Notes: generated from the sequence alone by a model not told the origin. DNA of 64,000 nt from Thalassolituus alkanivorans (GCF_020447205.1 NZ_JAJAEL010000007.1:48363-112362), one strand, 5' to 3'. Positions 8,531 to 17,551 are shown, counted from the first letter of the stretch. Numbers and translations: made by a program.

Positions 8531-9177
8531 CAGGCGGTCGCCGCAGGATCCACCAGACCGTGGCGCATAGCCAGCAGAGTCAGTTCAACATCGCTGTCGA
8601 TTTCGAGTTTTTCGAAAATCCGGTAGCGGTAGCTGTTGACGGTTTTAGGACTGAGGAACAGTTTTTCACTGATTTCAGCGACCTTCTGGCAACCAACAAT
8701 CATCAGCGTAATCTGCATTTCCCGCTCTGAAAGCTCATCAAAAGGTGATGTTTGATCCTGCTGGAATGGCTTGAGGGCCATACGCTGAGCAATATCCGGG
8801 CTGATGTACTTCTGCCCGCTCTTCACCTTCATAATGGCGCGAACCATTTCATCCGCGTCTGCGCCCTTGGTGATATAGCCCGCAGCCCCGGCCTGCAACA
8901 GGCGCGTGGCATAAGGATTGTCATCACAGGCAGTGACCGCAATCACCTGAATTTCCGGATTATGACGCGTAATCTTGCGGGTGGCCTCAAGCCCACCAAT
9001 ACCCGGCATGCGGATATCCATAAGAATAATGTCGGGTGAGAACTCTTTGGCGAACTGAACCGCCTCCTCACCACTTGCTGCTTCACCGACTACTTCAATT
9101 CCCTTTGCGTCTGTCAGCAGACGAGAGATACCTGAGCGAACCAGCTCATGGTCATCGACAACCAGCACTTTAATCAA
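8530..9177 (-). CDS. gacA: GacA/UvrY-type response regulator
   Basis: 215 aa with an N-terminal receiver (VLVVDDHELVRSGISRLL; phosphoacceptor Asp in PDIILMDIRMPG; Lys in YITKGADADE) and a C-terminal LuxR HTH (LSEREMQITLMIVGCQKVAEISEKL...KTVNSYRYRIFEKL). In relatives it pairs with the sensor GacS/BarA and drives Csr/Rsm small RNAs. Position immediately before uvrC is the conserved arrangement and supports this over other NarL-type regulators. No cognate sensor is in the window. Confidence 0.94.
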   Translation of the reverse strand: MIKVLVVDDHELVRSGISRLLTDAKGIEVVGEAASGEEAVQFAKEFSPDIILMDIRMPGIGGLEATRKITRHNPEIQVIAVTACDDNPYATRLLQAGAAGYITKGADADEMVRAIMKVKSGQKYISPDIAQRMALKPFQQDQTSPFDELSEREMQITLMIVGCQKVAEISEKLFLSPKTVNSYRYRIFEKLEIDSDVELTLLAMRHGLVDPAATA

Positions 9178-9261
9178 GGGACCACCCCGTTATTACACAA
9201 TCTCAGCAGCGCAATGCATCATGGCACTGTCGTTGTTATTTGCGGAAATATAACAAACCGT

Positions 9262-11976
9262 TCACAGAGGGTACATTCGTTTTCTCTGCCAGGCGTATTT
9301 AAGCGGGTTCAGATTCTTACCCACCTCCACAACCCCCTCATCCATATTGTGGTGCGCACTGAAGCCCAGACGCTCTGCCAGCTTCAGCATGCCACCATTA
9401 TGCGGCAGAACGGTGCCGAAAATCTGCAGCACACCACGTTCGGTCAGGTAGCCAATAATGCCCTGCATCAGCCGCAACCCCAGCCCTTCTCCGCGACAGT
9501 TGTCATCGATAATAACCGAGAACTCCGCCGCGACATCATCGGCATCGATATACACCCGCACCACACCGTACAATTCCCCTTCGCGCAGCGCGACAAAGGC
9601 CATTTCACGGTCATAATCAATCTGCGTGAAGCGCGCCAGTTCCCGGTGATCAAACTGGCGGCGTGCCGAGAAGAACCTCAGGCGCAGCGATTCCGGACTC
9701 AGTCGCTGATAAAAGCGTTCCAGCGCCGGTTCATCTTCAGCACGGATCGGGCGCACATCGTAGGCGTGACCATTACGACTTTCATACTGACTTTCCAGCT
9801 CTTTCGGATAAGGCATGATGGCACTTTTCGCCGGATGCCCCACCTCGCCAGCCACACCAATCACCATATAGCGACCCACCTGGCGGCGGATGGCGTTCAC
9901 TTCAAAGCCCGCCATCCACGGATGGTTCAGCGCCATATGTGACAGCGCAACCAGCCAGCGCTCCAGTGTTACCAGTTCACGCTCAATGTTGTCGGAACGC
10001 TCACTCAGCACCTGATAAAAGTGGCTGCGTTTGATCAGTTTTTCCGCCAGATTGGCATTCAGCGGCGGCAATGCCACCTGACGATCCACCAGGATGTCGG
10101 CAGTAGAGCCACCACCACCAAAGAACAGGTAAGGGCCGATTTCAGAATCGCGGCCAATACCAAAAGAAAACTGCAGGTTGTCCAGCGCCCTGTGCATGGT
10201 TTGCAGGGTGTAACCCAGCACCGGGCTGTTCGGGAAAGCCGTGGCAATCTTACTTTCCAGATCCTCTGCGGCATTGGTGACATCTTCAATAGTTTTCAGC
10301 TCGCGCGCCACCGAACGCAGACGCTCGCGCGGGTTGTTGCCGTAAGCAAAGGGATAGAGGTAATCACGGTGATGTACCCGTAATACCCAGGGGCCTTTGA
10401 CTTCTTCCGCTACGCTCAGCAACTCTGACAGCGAGGCACGATAGCGGTTTTCCGCACAGGAGAAACCGTAGGCGTTGAGCAGATCCCAGGCCTGATCCGG
10501 CAGCAGGTAATCACCGGGGCGATGGACCGCCAGAATGGCTTTATCGACCTCGGTGTGCACGGAAGAAATCGGAATTTCAAGACTCTCCGGCGTCTCGCGC
10601 AACAGATCCTGGGTACGCTGGTGCTGCACCATGTACATATAAGACTTAATGGCATTGTCCGGTGTATCAAAAGTGGGAATGCCATGCTGGTCGAAGCATT
10701 CGCGCGCAGCTTCCACCGAGTACTCCCCCATCCAGCTGGTCAGCACGCTTTTATTGCTGTGCTGAGCGATTTTGACCAGTGTTTCGGCATTGGCCAGCGG
10801 ATCTGAGCCCAGACTCGGAATGTAGATGACCAGTAAGGCATCAACCTGCTTGTCGCGCAGCAGCGTATTGGCAACCGCCGCCAGCTGCTGCGGCTTCAGC
10901 TCCGGATTCAGCAGCACCGGATTGTCGGTTTTCACATATTCAGGCAACAGGCTGCGCAGATGGGTACGGGTATCTTCTGACAGCGTGGCCAGTCTTCCCT
11001 TGTCGTGCAGTAGCCGGTCCATAGCCAGTATCGCCGGTCCGCGACCATTAGCGATGATTGCCAGGCGCGGACCAAAACTTTCGCGTCGACGACTCAGGGC
11101 ATCGACGCAATCAAACAGTTCATCAGTGGCCGATACCCGCAATACACCGGCACGGGCCAGAGTCTCATCCACCAACGCATCACGGGAACGCAGCCCTTTC
11201 GGGCTGGCAATGCGGTTTAATGGGTTTTCCTGAAAGCGATTGCTCTTAACCGCCAGTACCAGCTTATGCCGGGAGGCGGCCCGCAACGCACGGATCAGTG
11301 CTTTGCCAGAGCCTATTTCGTCCAGCTGAATCAGCAGTGTGCGCACCTGGGGCTCCTGCACGATGTAGTCGATCAGATCCGGCAGGGTTACGTCCTGACT
11401 CTTACCCAGCGTCAGCACGTGAGAAAAACCGATATTACGGCTGAATGCCCAATCCATAACACCGGAAGCCAGCGTGCCCGATTGCCCGACGTAGGCAATG
11501 TGTCCGCTGCGTACCGGCACATGAAGAAAGCTGGCGTTCAGCTTACGTCCGGGAATCACCATACCCAAACAATCAGGGCCAAGTATGCGCATCCGGGTCT
11601 GCTGGATAACCTGATTCAGACGATCGGACGATGGCCGGAACTGCCAGGAACGGGTTCGGGCAATACCACCGGTCAGCAACATAGCAGCACCAACATTCTT
11701 ACTGTGAAGCTGCTTAATAATCTTCGGGACGGTTTCCGCCGGAGTACAGATAATGGCCAGATCGACAGCACCATCAATCTGCCCTATGCGGGACAAAGCC
11801 GGTATGCCATACACTTCTTTATAGCCGCGCGAGTTCACCGGAATGATCACACCGGGGTATTCGCCATTGACCAGATTGCGCACAATGGCACCGCCGAGAC
11901 TGCCGACCCGCTCAGAGGCACCGATGACGGCAATTGTTTTGGGCTGAAAAAATAACTCGAGAGAGCGGGTTCCCAT
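9262..11976 (-). CDS. patZ: Protein lysine acetyltransferase, NDP-forming acyl-CoA synthetase fused to GNAT
   Basis: 904 aa, close to the about 886 aa of the E. coli enzyme. From the N-terminus it has a CoA-binding Rossmann domain (KTIAVIGASERVGSLG), succinyl-CoA-synthetase-like and ATP-grasp regions that are catalytically inactive in this family, and a C-terminal GNAT domain (FFSARRQFDH...FSVIIDDNCRGEGLGLRLMQGIIGYL). Relatives acetylate lysines of metabolic enzymes such as acetyl-CoA synthetase. It is transcribed divergently from a histone-deacetylase-family gene, across an 81-bp gap. Confidence 0.93.
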   Translation of the reverse strand: MGTRSLELFFQPKTIAVIGASERVGSLGGAIVRNLVNGEYPGVIIPVNSRGYKEVYGIPALSRIGQIDGAVDLAIICTPAETVPKIIKQLHSKNVGAAMLLTGGIARTRSWQFRPSSDRLNQVIQQTRMRILGPDCLGMVIPGRKLNASFLHVPVRSGHIAYVGQSGTLASGVMDWAFSRNIGFSHVLTLGKSQDVTLPDLIDYIVQEPQVRTLLIQLDEIGSGKALIRALRAASRHKLVLAVKSNRFQENPLNRIASPKGLRSRDALVDETLARAGVLRVSATDELFDCVDALSRRRESFGPRLAIIANGRGPAILAMDRLLHDKGRLATLSEDTRTHLRSLLPEYVKTDNPVLLNPELKPQQLAAVANTLLRDKQVDALLVIYIPSLGSDPLANAETLVKIAQHSNKSVLTSWMGEYSVEAARECFDQHGIPTFDTPDNAIKSYMYMVQHQRTQDLLRETPESLEIPISSVHTEVDKAILAVHRPGDYLLPDQAWDLLNAYGFSCAENRYRASLSELLSVAEEVKGPWVLRVHHRDYLYPFAYGNNPRERLRSVARELKTIEDVTNAAEDLESKIATAFPNSPVLGYTLQTMHRALDNLQFSFGIGRDSEIGPYLFFGGGGSTADILVDRQVALPPLNANLAEKLIKRSHFYQVLSERSDNIERELVTLERWLVALSHMALNHPWMAGFEVNAIRRQVGRYMVIGVAGEVGHPAKSAIMPYPKELESQYESRNGHAYDVRPIRAEDEPALERFYQRLSPESLRLRFFSARRQFDHRELARFTQIDYDREMAFVALREGELYGVVRVYIDADDVAAEFSVIIDDNCRGEGLGLRLMQGIIGYLTERGVLQIFGTVLPHNGGMLKLAERLGFSAHHNMDEGVVEVGKNLNPLKYAWQRKRMYPL

Positions 11977-12017
11977 AAGGAATGATCCTTAAGTTTAGTT
12001 GGCGTAAACACTGGCCC

Positions 12018-12045
12018 TATATACACTGGGCACACAAAAAGACAA
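12018..12045 (-). promoter_or_regulatory. Probable patZ promoter with a palindromic -10 shared with the divergent gene
   Basis: On the minus strand, TTGTCT (12040-12045) is separated by 16 bp from TATATA (12018-12023). Because TATATA is palindromic, it can also serve rightward with a weak TTAGTT 17 bp upstream, giving face-to-face promoters for patZ and the deacetylase gene. Confidence 0.55.
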
Positions 12046-12057
12046 AAACTACCTCAT

Positions 12058-12984
12058 ATGACCACAGCCTACTACTCCTTCCAGCAGCATTTTGAGCACG
12101 ATACCGGCGATGAACATCCGGAACACGCCATGCGTATTCTGGCGATTGAGCAGCAGCTCAAATCGCGAGGAGTGTGGGATCAGCTAACCATTCTTGACGG
12201 TCAGACCGCGCATAAGCCAGATATCCTGCGCGCCCACAGCCCGGGCTATGTCGACCAGCTGCAGCTGATTCAGCCCAAGCAGGGTCATATTTATGTCGAC
12301 GAGGATACACCAATGTCCTCCGGCAGCCTTGATGCAGCTCTCTATTCTGTCGGCACCAGCACATTGGCACTGGACGACATTATGGCGGGCAAATATGACA
12401 ACGCTTTTGTTTCCGTGCGCCCACCGGGTCATCATGCAGAACACCGTAAAAGTATGGGGTTCTGCTTTTTTAACAATGTCGCGATTACAGCACTGCGGGC
12501 AGCAGAAGTTCACCATGCGCAGCGCGTAGCCATCCTCGACTTTGATGCACACCAGGGCAATGGCACCGTCGACATTCTTAAAAACGATCCCCGGTTTTTA
12601 ATCTGCTCAAGCTTTCAGCACCCGTTTTACCCCTACTCCCACTATCAGATCGATAAATACAGCAACCTGATTAACGTTCATCTGAATGCAGGAGCCGGCA
12701 GCGATGAATTCCGCAGCAAAGTCGAAGAATCATGGGCACCCGCGCTGCGTGGCTTCGCACCCGAGGTAATTATTGTCTCGGCCGGATTCGATGCTCACCG
12801 GGATGACCCTATGGCTGAGCTGTGCCTGCTGGACGACGACTATCGCTGGATTGGGCGCTGGATTCAGGAATATGCCGCCTCGCGCAATATTCCGTGGATG
12901 GCCATCCTCGAAGGGGGATACAATCTGAACGCCCTGGGGCGTTCAGTATGTGAATTTATCAATGAAATGCTGGGTAAAAGATAA
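12058..12984 (+). CDS. Histone deacetylase family protein (class II-like amidohydrolase)
   Basis: Zn-dependent deacetylase fold, 308 aa. Catalytic His125-His126 lie in RPPGHHAEH. Zinc ligands are Asp163 and His165 (DFDAHQGNGT) and Asp245 (SAGFDAHRDDP), and the EGGYN tyrosine is present. Bacterial members act on acetyl-lysine proteins or acetylpolyamines, and the sequence alone cannot decide between these. Divergence from the PatZ-type acetyltransferase suggests it could reverse PatZ acetylation (inference). No signal peptide, so cytosolic. Confidence 0.93.
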   Translation: MTTAYYSFQQHFEHDTGDEHPEHAMRILAIEQQLKSRGVWDQLTILDGQTAHKPDILRAHSPGYVDQLQLIQPKQGHIYVDEDTPMSSGSLDAALYSVGTSTLALDDIMAGKYDNAFVSVRPPGHHAEHRKSMGFCFFNNVAITALRAAEVHHAQRVAILDFDAHQGNGTVDILKNDPRFLICSSFQHPFYPYSHYQIDKYSNLINVHLNAGAGSDEFRSKVEESWAPALRGFAPEVIIVSAGFDAHRDDPMAELCLLDDDYRWIGRWIQEYAASRNIPWMAILEGGYNLNALGRSVCEFINEMLGKR

Positions 12985-13099
12985 TCACACAACGCCGGTG
13001 ACTGATTACTCAGCGATACAGAATATGTACACGACTACAACATCACTAGGATAAAACCTAAGTCATTCTTACTGCAGGTCATCGCAGTGGAATTGCATC

Positions 13100-13246
13100 A
13101 TGATTATCAAACGTTCCTCCTCACATCAGGATGAGGTTTCTGTCTCCCCTGCCTTATTGGCAAAAATCTATCAGGCCGAGTGGCTGGCTATCACACTGGT
13201 TGCAGGCTGCAGCTTGTACCTGCTCATCCAGGCAACTCTTTCCTGA
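13100..13246 (+). CDS. Possible small membrane protein, 48 aa
   Basis: An ATG at 13100 opens a 48-codon frame with a polar N-terminus (MIIKRSSSHQDEVSVSPALL) and one predicted membrane helix (WLAITLVAGCSLYLLIQATL), ending in TGA 16 bp before a strong terminator. There is no good Shine-Dalgarno before the ATG, and no homologue is recognised. The single helix and terminator placement favour a real gene, but chance is not excluded. Confidence 0.4.
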   Translation: MIIKRSSSHQDEVSVSPALLAKIYQAEWLAITLVAGCSLYLLIQATLS

Positions 13247-13262
13247 GCTTTTCAGGCATAAA

Positions 13263-13290
13263 AAAAGGCCAGCGCATGCGCTGGCCTTTT
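13263..13290. terminator. Bidirectional terminator before tRNA-Ser 3' end
   Basis: AAAAGGCCAGCG, loop CATG, CGCTGGCCTTTT, with A/T tails on both sides. It can end the leftward tRNA-Ser transcript and the rightward deacetylase/small-ORF transcript. Confidence 0.85.
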
Positions 13291-13296
13291 GGTATT

Positions 13297-13386
13297 TGGC
13301 GGAGGGATAGGGATTCGAACCCTAGATAGGGATTAACCTATGCCGGTTTTCAAGACCGGTGCTTTTAACCGCTCAGCCATCCCTCC
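13297..13386 (-). tRNA. tRNA-Ser(TGA)
   Basis: Acceptor stem GGAGGGA/TCCCTCC, discriminator G, encoded CCA. It has a long variable arm typical of serine tRNAs and anticodon TGA in CCGGTCTTGAAAACCGG. Confidence 0.96.
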
Positions 13387-13399
13387 GAACAGTGCGCGT

Positions 13400-13427
13400 A
13401 TAATACTGAATCCAGAATTTGGGTCAA
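13400..13427 (-). promoter_or_regulatory. Promoter of tRNA-Ser
   Basis: Minus strand TTGACC, 16-bp spacer, TATTAT, then ACGCGC as a GC-rich discriminator. It ends 13 bp before the mature tRNA 5' end. Confidence 0.7.
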
Positions 13428-13475
13428 TACTTTTTTTTATAAATCAACACGATAGCGGCAAAACCAACCTCCGCT

Positions 13476-13503
13476 TTGCATTATTGGCACAGCCGATTAC
13501 CAT
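13476..13503 (+). promoter_or_regulatory. Candidate promoter of the tusDCBE operon
   Basis: TTGCAT, 16-bp spacer, TACCAT, 26 bp before the tusD ATG. The -10 match is moderate. Confidence 0.4.
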
Positions 13504-13529
13504 AGCAGCAACCTTTCCGGACCCATGTT

Positions 13530-13919
13530 ATGGCCACGTTTTCACTACTTCTGACCCAGAGTCCGCACTCCGGCATATCCCATACTCTGGCGCAGCAATT
13601 TGCCCGATCCCTGCTCTCGCAGGGACATACTCTGCAGCGCGTATTTTTCTATCAGGATGCCGTTTTTGCCGCTCTGGGCACACAGAATCCGGTGCAGGGG
13701 CAGCCGTCCATCTGCCAGCAGTGGCAGGCCCTGGCTACTGAGCATGGTTTTTCACTACAGGTCTGTATTGCTAACGCCTTGCGCAGGGGTGTGGTCGACA
13801 AAACAGAGCAGCAGCGCTACAACCTACCCACAGACACCCTGGCCGAAGGCTTTGAACTTGCAGGACTGGGCGAAATGGCCGAAGCAGCGCTGGATTCTGA
13901 CCGTATCATCGACTTCTGA
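13530..13919 (+). CDS. tusD: Sulfurtransferase TusD
   Basis: Sulfur carrier of the TusBCD complex, which relays persulfide sulfur from TusA to TusE for 2-thiolation of tRNA wobble uridines by MnmA (encoded here at 33985). 129 aa, DsrE-like fold. The active cysteine is in LQVCIANALRRGV. It is the first gene of tusDCBE, 6 bp before tusC. These Tus (thiouridine synthesis) genes are unrelated to the replication-terminator Tus at 38651. Confidence 0.94.
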   Translation: MATFSLLLTQSPHSGISHTLAQQFARSLLSQGHTLQRVFFYQDAVFAALGTQNPVQGQPSICQQWQALATEHGFSLQVCIANALRRGVVDKTEQQRYNLPTDTLAEGFELAGLGEMAEAALDSDRIIDF

Positions 13920-13925
13920 GGGCTT

Positions 13926-14273
13926 ATGAGCACTGTTTGTATTTTAATTCGCACCGCCCCAGGGAATGACCCGGAAGCACTGGAAATGGCAATGGCACTG
14001 GCGGCCTTTGAGCATAAAATCAGCCTGCTGTTTCAGGGAGCAGGCATATTCTGGCTGCTGAACACTCAGGAAGCGCGCAAGCCTGGCGGGAAATCGCCTG
14101 CAAAAATCATCAATGCCTTGCCAATGTATGACTGCGAGACGGTTTATTATGCTGAAGATGACCTGCAGGCATTCAATATTCCAGTGGCCAGCATAAACAA
14201 ACTGGCTCAGCCTCTCAGCAACCCTCAAATTCCATCGTTACTGAGCAGCGCCCAATACTGTCTGAGTTTTTAA
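13926..14273 (+). CDS. tusC: Sulfurtransferase subunit TusC
   Basis: 115 aa DsrF-like subunit of TusBCD, recognised by VCILIRTAPGNDPEALEMAMALAAFEHKISLLFQGAG-type spacing and by lying between tusD and tusB. It is structural rather than the main sulfur carrier in E. coli. The next gene starts 1 bp after its stop. Confidence 0.9.
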   Translation: MSTVCILIRTAPGNDPEALEMAMALAAFEHKISLLFQGAGIFWLLNTQEARKPGGKSPAKIINALPMYDCETVYYAEDDLQAFNIPVASINKLAQPLSNPQIPSLLSSAQYCLSF

Positions 14274-14274
14274 T

Positions 14275-14538
14275 ATGACCCTGCACCTGCTATTTACCAG
14301 TCAGCTATCCAGCTTAAATGATCTCAGACGCAGCCTGAGCAGCGAAGATGCCATCGCCTTTATCGGTGATGGCGTATACGCCCTGCCCAATTGGGACAGC
14401 AGTCATCCATGCTACTACCGCATCGCAGACTGCACCCAGAGAGGCCTGCCAGAGATCCCCGGAGCCATAGCCATTGATGATGCACAGTGGGTCGAACTCT
14501 GCCTGCAATATCCCCGCACCCTGAGCTGGAAGTTATAA
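14275..14538 (+). CDS. tusB: Sulfurtransferase complex subunit TusB
   Basis: 87 aa, DsrH-like. The MTLHLLFTSQLS start, DAIAFIGDGVYALP and C-terminal WVELCLQYPRTLSW match the family plan. It completes the TusBCD heterohexamer and lies 4 bp before tusE. Confidence 0.9.
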   Translation: MTLHLLFTSQLSSLNDLRRSLSSEDAIAFIGDGVYALPNWDSSHPCYYRIADCTQRGLPEIPGAIAIDDAQWVELCLQYPRTLSWKL

Positions 14539-14542
14539 CCCC

Positions 14543-14857
14543 ATGAGCGAATTACAACTCGATAAGGACGGCTTTTTGCAGAATCTGGGCGACTGGTCAG
14601 AGGCCGTTGCTGCTGAGCTGGCCCAAAGCGAAGGCATTGAGCTGACTCCGGATCACTGGGAAATCCTCTGGGCGCTTCGTGACTTTTACCAACAGTACGA
14701 TCTTGCTCCGGCGATGCGTCCATTGAGCAAATACCTTAAGCAGACACTCGGTGCCGATAAAGCAGGCAGCATTTATCTGCTGACATTATTCCCCGGCAGC
14801 CCGGCCAAAGTGGCTGCCAAAATTGCAGGCCTGCCCCGTCCGGAGAATTGCCTTTGA
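14543..14857 (+). CDS. tusE: TusE/DsrC family sulfur carrier
   Basis: 104 aa. It accepts sulfur from TusD and hands it to MnmA. The DsrC signature is clear: LDKDGFLQNLGDWSEAVA near the start, LTPDHWEILWALRDFY in the middle, and the essential near-C-terminal Cys in GLPRPENCL. The second DsrC cysteine is absent, as in TusE proteins. Its TGA overlaps the TTG start of the next gene. Confidence 0.94.
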   Translation: MSELQLDKDGFLQNLGDWSEAVAAELAQSEGIELTPDHWEILWALRDFYQQYDLAPAMRPLSKYLKQTLGADKAGSIYLLTLFPGSPAKVAAKIAGLPRPENCL

Positions 14858-15831
14858 ATTCGCAACACAAACTGGCGGATTACGTCCGCATTCTGGCCCG
14901 CGGGAAAAACGCCAGCCGCAGCATGTCCTATGAAGAAGCTCAGTTCACCATGCAAACGATGCTCGCCGGTGAGTATGAGCCAGAGCAGCTGGGCGCTATT
15001 TTCATGCTGATGCGCGTCAAAGAAGAAAGCGCAGAAGAGCTGGCCGGCTTTGCTGCCGCTATTAATCAGCTATGGCCTGCTGATATTCCGGCCGACCTGA
15101 TCTGGCCAAGCTACGCCGGTAAACGCCGCCAGCCATTCTGGTGTTTTCTGTCTGCTCTACTGCTGACACAGATGGGATATCGCATTCTGTTTCATGGCAC
15201 CGAAGCCCATACCTCCGGCCGCCTCTATATGGCCGACGTTTTTGCCCATTTCAGAATCCCGGTTGCAGGCACACTGAATGACATTTTGTCGATTTCAGCG
15301 ACAGCACCATTAATGTATCTGCCCTGCTCTGTGCTGAATCCGCAACTGCAGCGCTGGTTATCCCTGAAATCGATCCTCGGAGTCCGTTCGCCAATCAATA
15401 CGGTAATGAAGACCATTGCCCCTGCAGGCATTGCCAGCGTTCAGGGGGTATTTCATCCAAATTACGCGTTCACTCACATCGATGCTGCCCGACTGAATCA
15501 GAATGATGCTCTGGTGATTAAAGGAGAAGGTGGCGAGTTTGAAGTTAATCCGGAACGCGACTGCACTGCGCAGAGCTTTTTTGCACAAGAAGCCGGTGAA
15601 ATTCACATTCCGAAACTGGCATCTCACATTGATGATAAGCCCCAGAACACCGATATCGACTGGCTGGCGCAGATATGGCAAGGGAAAGCAGAAAATACTT
15701 ATGCCAACAGCGCTATCTTACAGACGGCGGCCCTGGCCCTGTGCGCTATTGAAAGAAACAATGATATTGATACAGCCCTGCAACGATGCCGTGACGCATG
15801 GAGCAACAGAGACTGTAGCCTGTTGGTATAA
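14854..15831 (+). CDS. TrpD2/YbiB-like glycosyltransferase-family protein (TTG start)
   Basis: About 325 aa, related to anthranilate phosphoribosyltransferase. E. coli YbiB of this family binds nucleic acids and is not a tryptophan enzyme. Helical N-terminal domain (QFTMQTMLAGEYEPEQLGAIFMLMRVKEES) and catalytic-like core are present, but the canonical TrpD GTGGD loop is not seen. A TTG at 14848 also opens the frame. The TTG at 14854 is preferred because GGAG sits 8 nt upstream and it overlaps the tusE stop as TTGA. It is the last gene of the tus operon and may act in tRNA/RNA metabolism (inference). Confidence 0.82.
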   Translation: MNSQHKLADYVRILARGKNASRSMSYEEAQFTMQTMLAGEYEPEQLGAIFMLMRVKEESAEELAGFAAAINQLWPADIPADLIWPSYAGKRRQPFWCFLSALLLTQMGYRILFHGTEAHTSGRLYMADVFAHFRIPVAGTLNDILSISATAPLMYLPCSVLNPQLQRWLSLKSILGVRSPINTVMKTIAPAGIASVQGVFHPNYAFTHIDAARLNQNDALVIKGEGGEFEVNPERDCTAQSFFAQEAGEIHIPKLASHIDDKPQNTDIDWLAQIWQGKAENTYANSAILQTAALALCAIERNNDIDTALQRCRDAWSNRDCSLLV

Positions 15832-15860
15832 GGCTGGCCATGGAAATAGCAGCAGTCATA

Positions 15861-15887
15861 AAAAAACCGGCAAGATGCCGGTTTTTT
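15861..15887. terminator. Bidirectional terminator between tus operon and chemoreceptor
   Basis: AAAAAACCGGCA, loop AGA, TGCCGGTTTTTT, flanked by A and T runs. It serves the rightward tus operon and the leftward chemoreceptor gene. Confidence 0.9.
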
Positions 15888-15908
15888 TTATATTTAGCGA
15901 CCCATGCT

Positions 15909-17528
15909 TCAGACTTTAAATTGCCCGGTAATACGCTGCAGTGTCTGCGCAATCTCCGTCAATGAGCGACTGGCCGCTGCCACTTTCTGCATGCTGGCCA
16001 TCGCTGTCGCCGAGGTATCTTTGATGCCGACCACGTTATCTTTAATGCTGTGCGCAGCCTGTTCCTGACGGTCAGTTGCGGAAGCGATCTGGCTGTTCAT
16101 CGCCGTAATCGATTCAACTTTACTGGTGATCGCCTGCAGACTTTCATCAGTTTTTGCCGCCTGGCTAACACTGGTTTGTGCCCGCTCTTTACTGGAACTC
16201 ATCACCTCAACCGCCGAGCGTGCAGCAGACTGCAATTCTTCAATAACCGCCTGAATTTCCTGCGTCGAGTCCTGGGTACGCGAAGCCAGTGTACGTACTT
16301 CATCGGCAACAACCGCAAACCCCCGTCCCTGCTCACCCGCGCGGGCAGCTTCAATGGCTGCGTTCAATGCAAGCAGATTGGTCTGTTCGGCGATACCTTT
16401 AATCACATCCAGAATACTGCCTACGTTTGCTGTATCTGCTTCTAGTTTGCGAATAACTTCACTGGCACGCTCAACTTCACCGGCCAGAGCATTAATGCTT
16501 TTCACCGTATCATTAACTATGGTACGACCTTCCTTGGCGGCCTGATCTGCTTCCCGAGCCGCCTGAGCCGCGGAGCTGGCATTCACGGAAACATTTTTAA
16601 CACTGGCAACCATTTCATCGACCACAAATGACACTTCTTCGGTTGCCCGGTTTTGCTGCTCTGCTATCTGCGATGTCTGCGACGTAAGGCTGCCAAGATC
16701 ACCGGATACGCCACTCAGAGGTCTGGTGGTTGCAACCACCTCACCAATACTGCGATGCAGTTTGTCGACAAACTGATTGAACCAATCAACCACCTCGCCA
16801 ATTTCATCATTGGATGATTTGGATATACGCCGGGTAAGATCCCCTTCACCAGAAGCAATATCTTTCAGGGATGTCAGAAGGCTGCTCACTGCGGTATTGA
16901 TTGAGCTGCTGGTGCTCCAGGCAACAAATGCGAGAAACACGAGCGTTACCAGAGTAACAACCAAACCGATAGACAATGCATTCTGCGCGGCCTCATTAGA
17001 CTGGGCGACCGTCTGATTGAACGCCTCAAGGCCATCATCGCTGTACTTCTGCATCAGTTTTCGGGCTGTCGCCAAAGCGGTGTTCATGGTGTCGATGGAT
17101 GACGACATTAACGATGGCTCCAGTGTGCCGTCGATCATGCCACCCGACAGTTTTTTAGCTGCGGTAAAATAGGCATTAAATGCATTGCGGGTATCGCCTA
17201 CCTCAGCAGCACGTTCCGGCCAAATGGTTTCAAGCTTTGCCAGCGCGTCAGTAACTTCTTTTCTGACTTTTTCTGCGGCATTCACAAAGTCCATTTCACC
17301 GGTGCTCACTGCGGTGGAAAATAGCTCTTCAAGACGGGACAGGCGCACAAGGTTAGCCTTTGAAATCTCAACCACCGGGAAGAAGGTCTTCTGAATCGTT
17401 TGCAGACGCTCAGAGTTCGCCGTATTCATATTGGTATTCACCAGAATACTGACGATAAAACCAAGAACCGCAACGCCAGTGAGAGACAGGATTTTGGTTT
17501 TAATACTTAAAGAATTCAGAAGACTCAT
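15909..17528 (-). CDS. Methyl-accepting chemotaxis protein
   Basis: 539 aa transmembrane chemoreceptor. TM1 lies at about residues 10-32 and TM2 at about 187-207 ([19 protein letters not shown]). Between them is an all-helical periplasmic domain of about 150 residues, probably a four-helix bundle. A HAMP domain follows, then a long coiled coil with the conserved tip [20 protein letters not shown] and [15 protein letters not shown], where CheA/CheW dock. No C-terminal CheR-tethering pentapeptide is seen (ends TGQFKV). Ligand unknown. It is an orphan, with no che genes nearby. Confidence 0.95.
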   Translation of the reverse strand: MSLLNSLSIKTKILSLTGVAVLGFIVSILVNTNMNTANSERLQTIQKTFFPVVEISKANLVRLSRLEELFSTAVSTGEMDFVNAAEKVRKEVTDALAKLETIWPERAAEVGDTRNAFNAYFTAAKKLSGGMIDGTLEPSLMSSSIDTMNTALATARKLMQKYSDDGLEAFNQTVAQSNEAAQNALSIGLVVTLVTLVFLAFVAWSTSSSINTAVSSLLTSLKDIASGEGDLTRRISKSSNDEIGEVVDWFNQFVDKLHRSIGEVVATTRPLSGVSGDLGSLTSQTSQIAEQQNRATEEVSFVVDEMVASVKNVSVNASSAAQAAREADQAAKEGRTIVNDTVKSINALAGEVERASEVIRKLEADTANVGSILDVIKGIAEQTNLLALNAAIEAARAGEQGRGFAVVADEVRTLASRTQDSTQEIQAVIEELQSAARSAVEVMSSSKERAQTSVSQAAKTDESLQAITSKVESITAMNSQIASATDRQEQAAHSIKDNVVGIKDTSATAMASMQKVAAASRSLTEIAQTLQRITGQFKV

Positions 17529-17541
17529 TGCTCAGACCTGA

Positions 17542-17551
17542 TAGTTACAAC
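17542..17551 (-). other. 10-bp match to the core of the Tus-binding Ter consensus
   Basis: The minus strand reads GTTGTAACTA, identical to the core of enterobacterial Ter sites and including the lock cytosine. The flanking bases do not match the full consensus. A chance hit in 64 kb is quite possible; noted because a Tus homologue is encoded at 38651. Confidence 0.15.
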
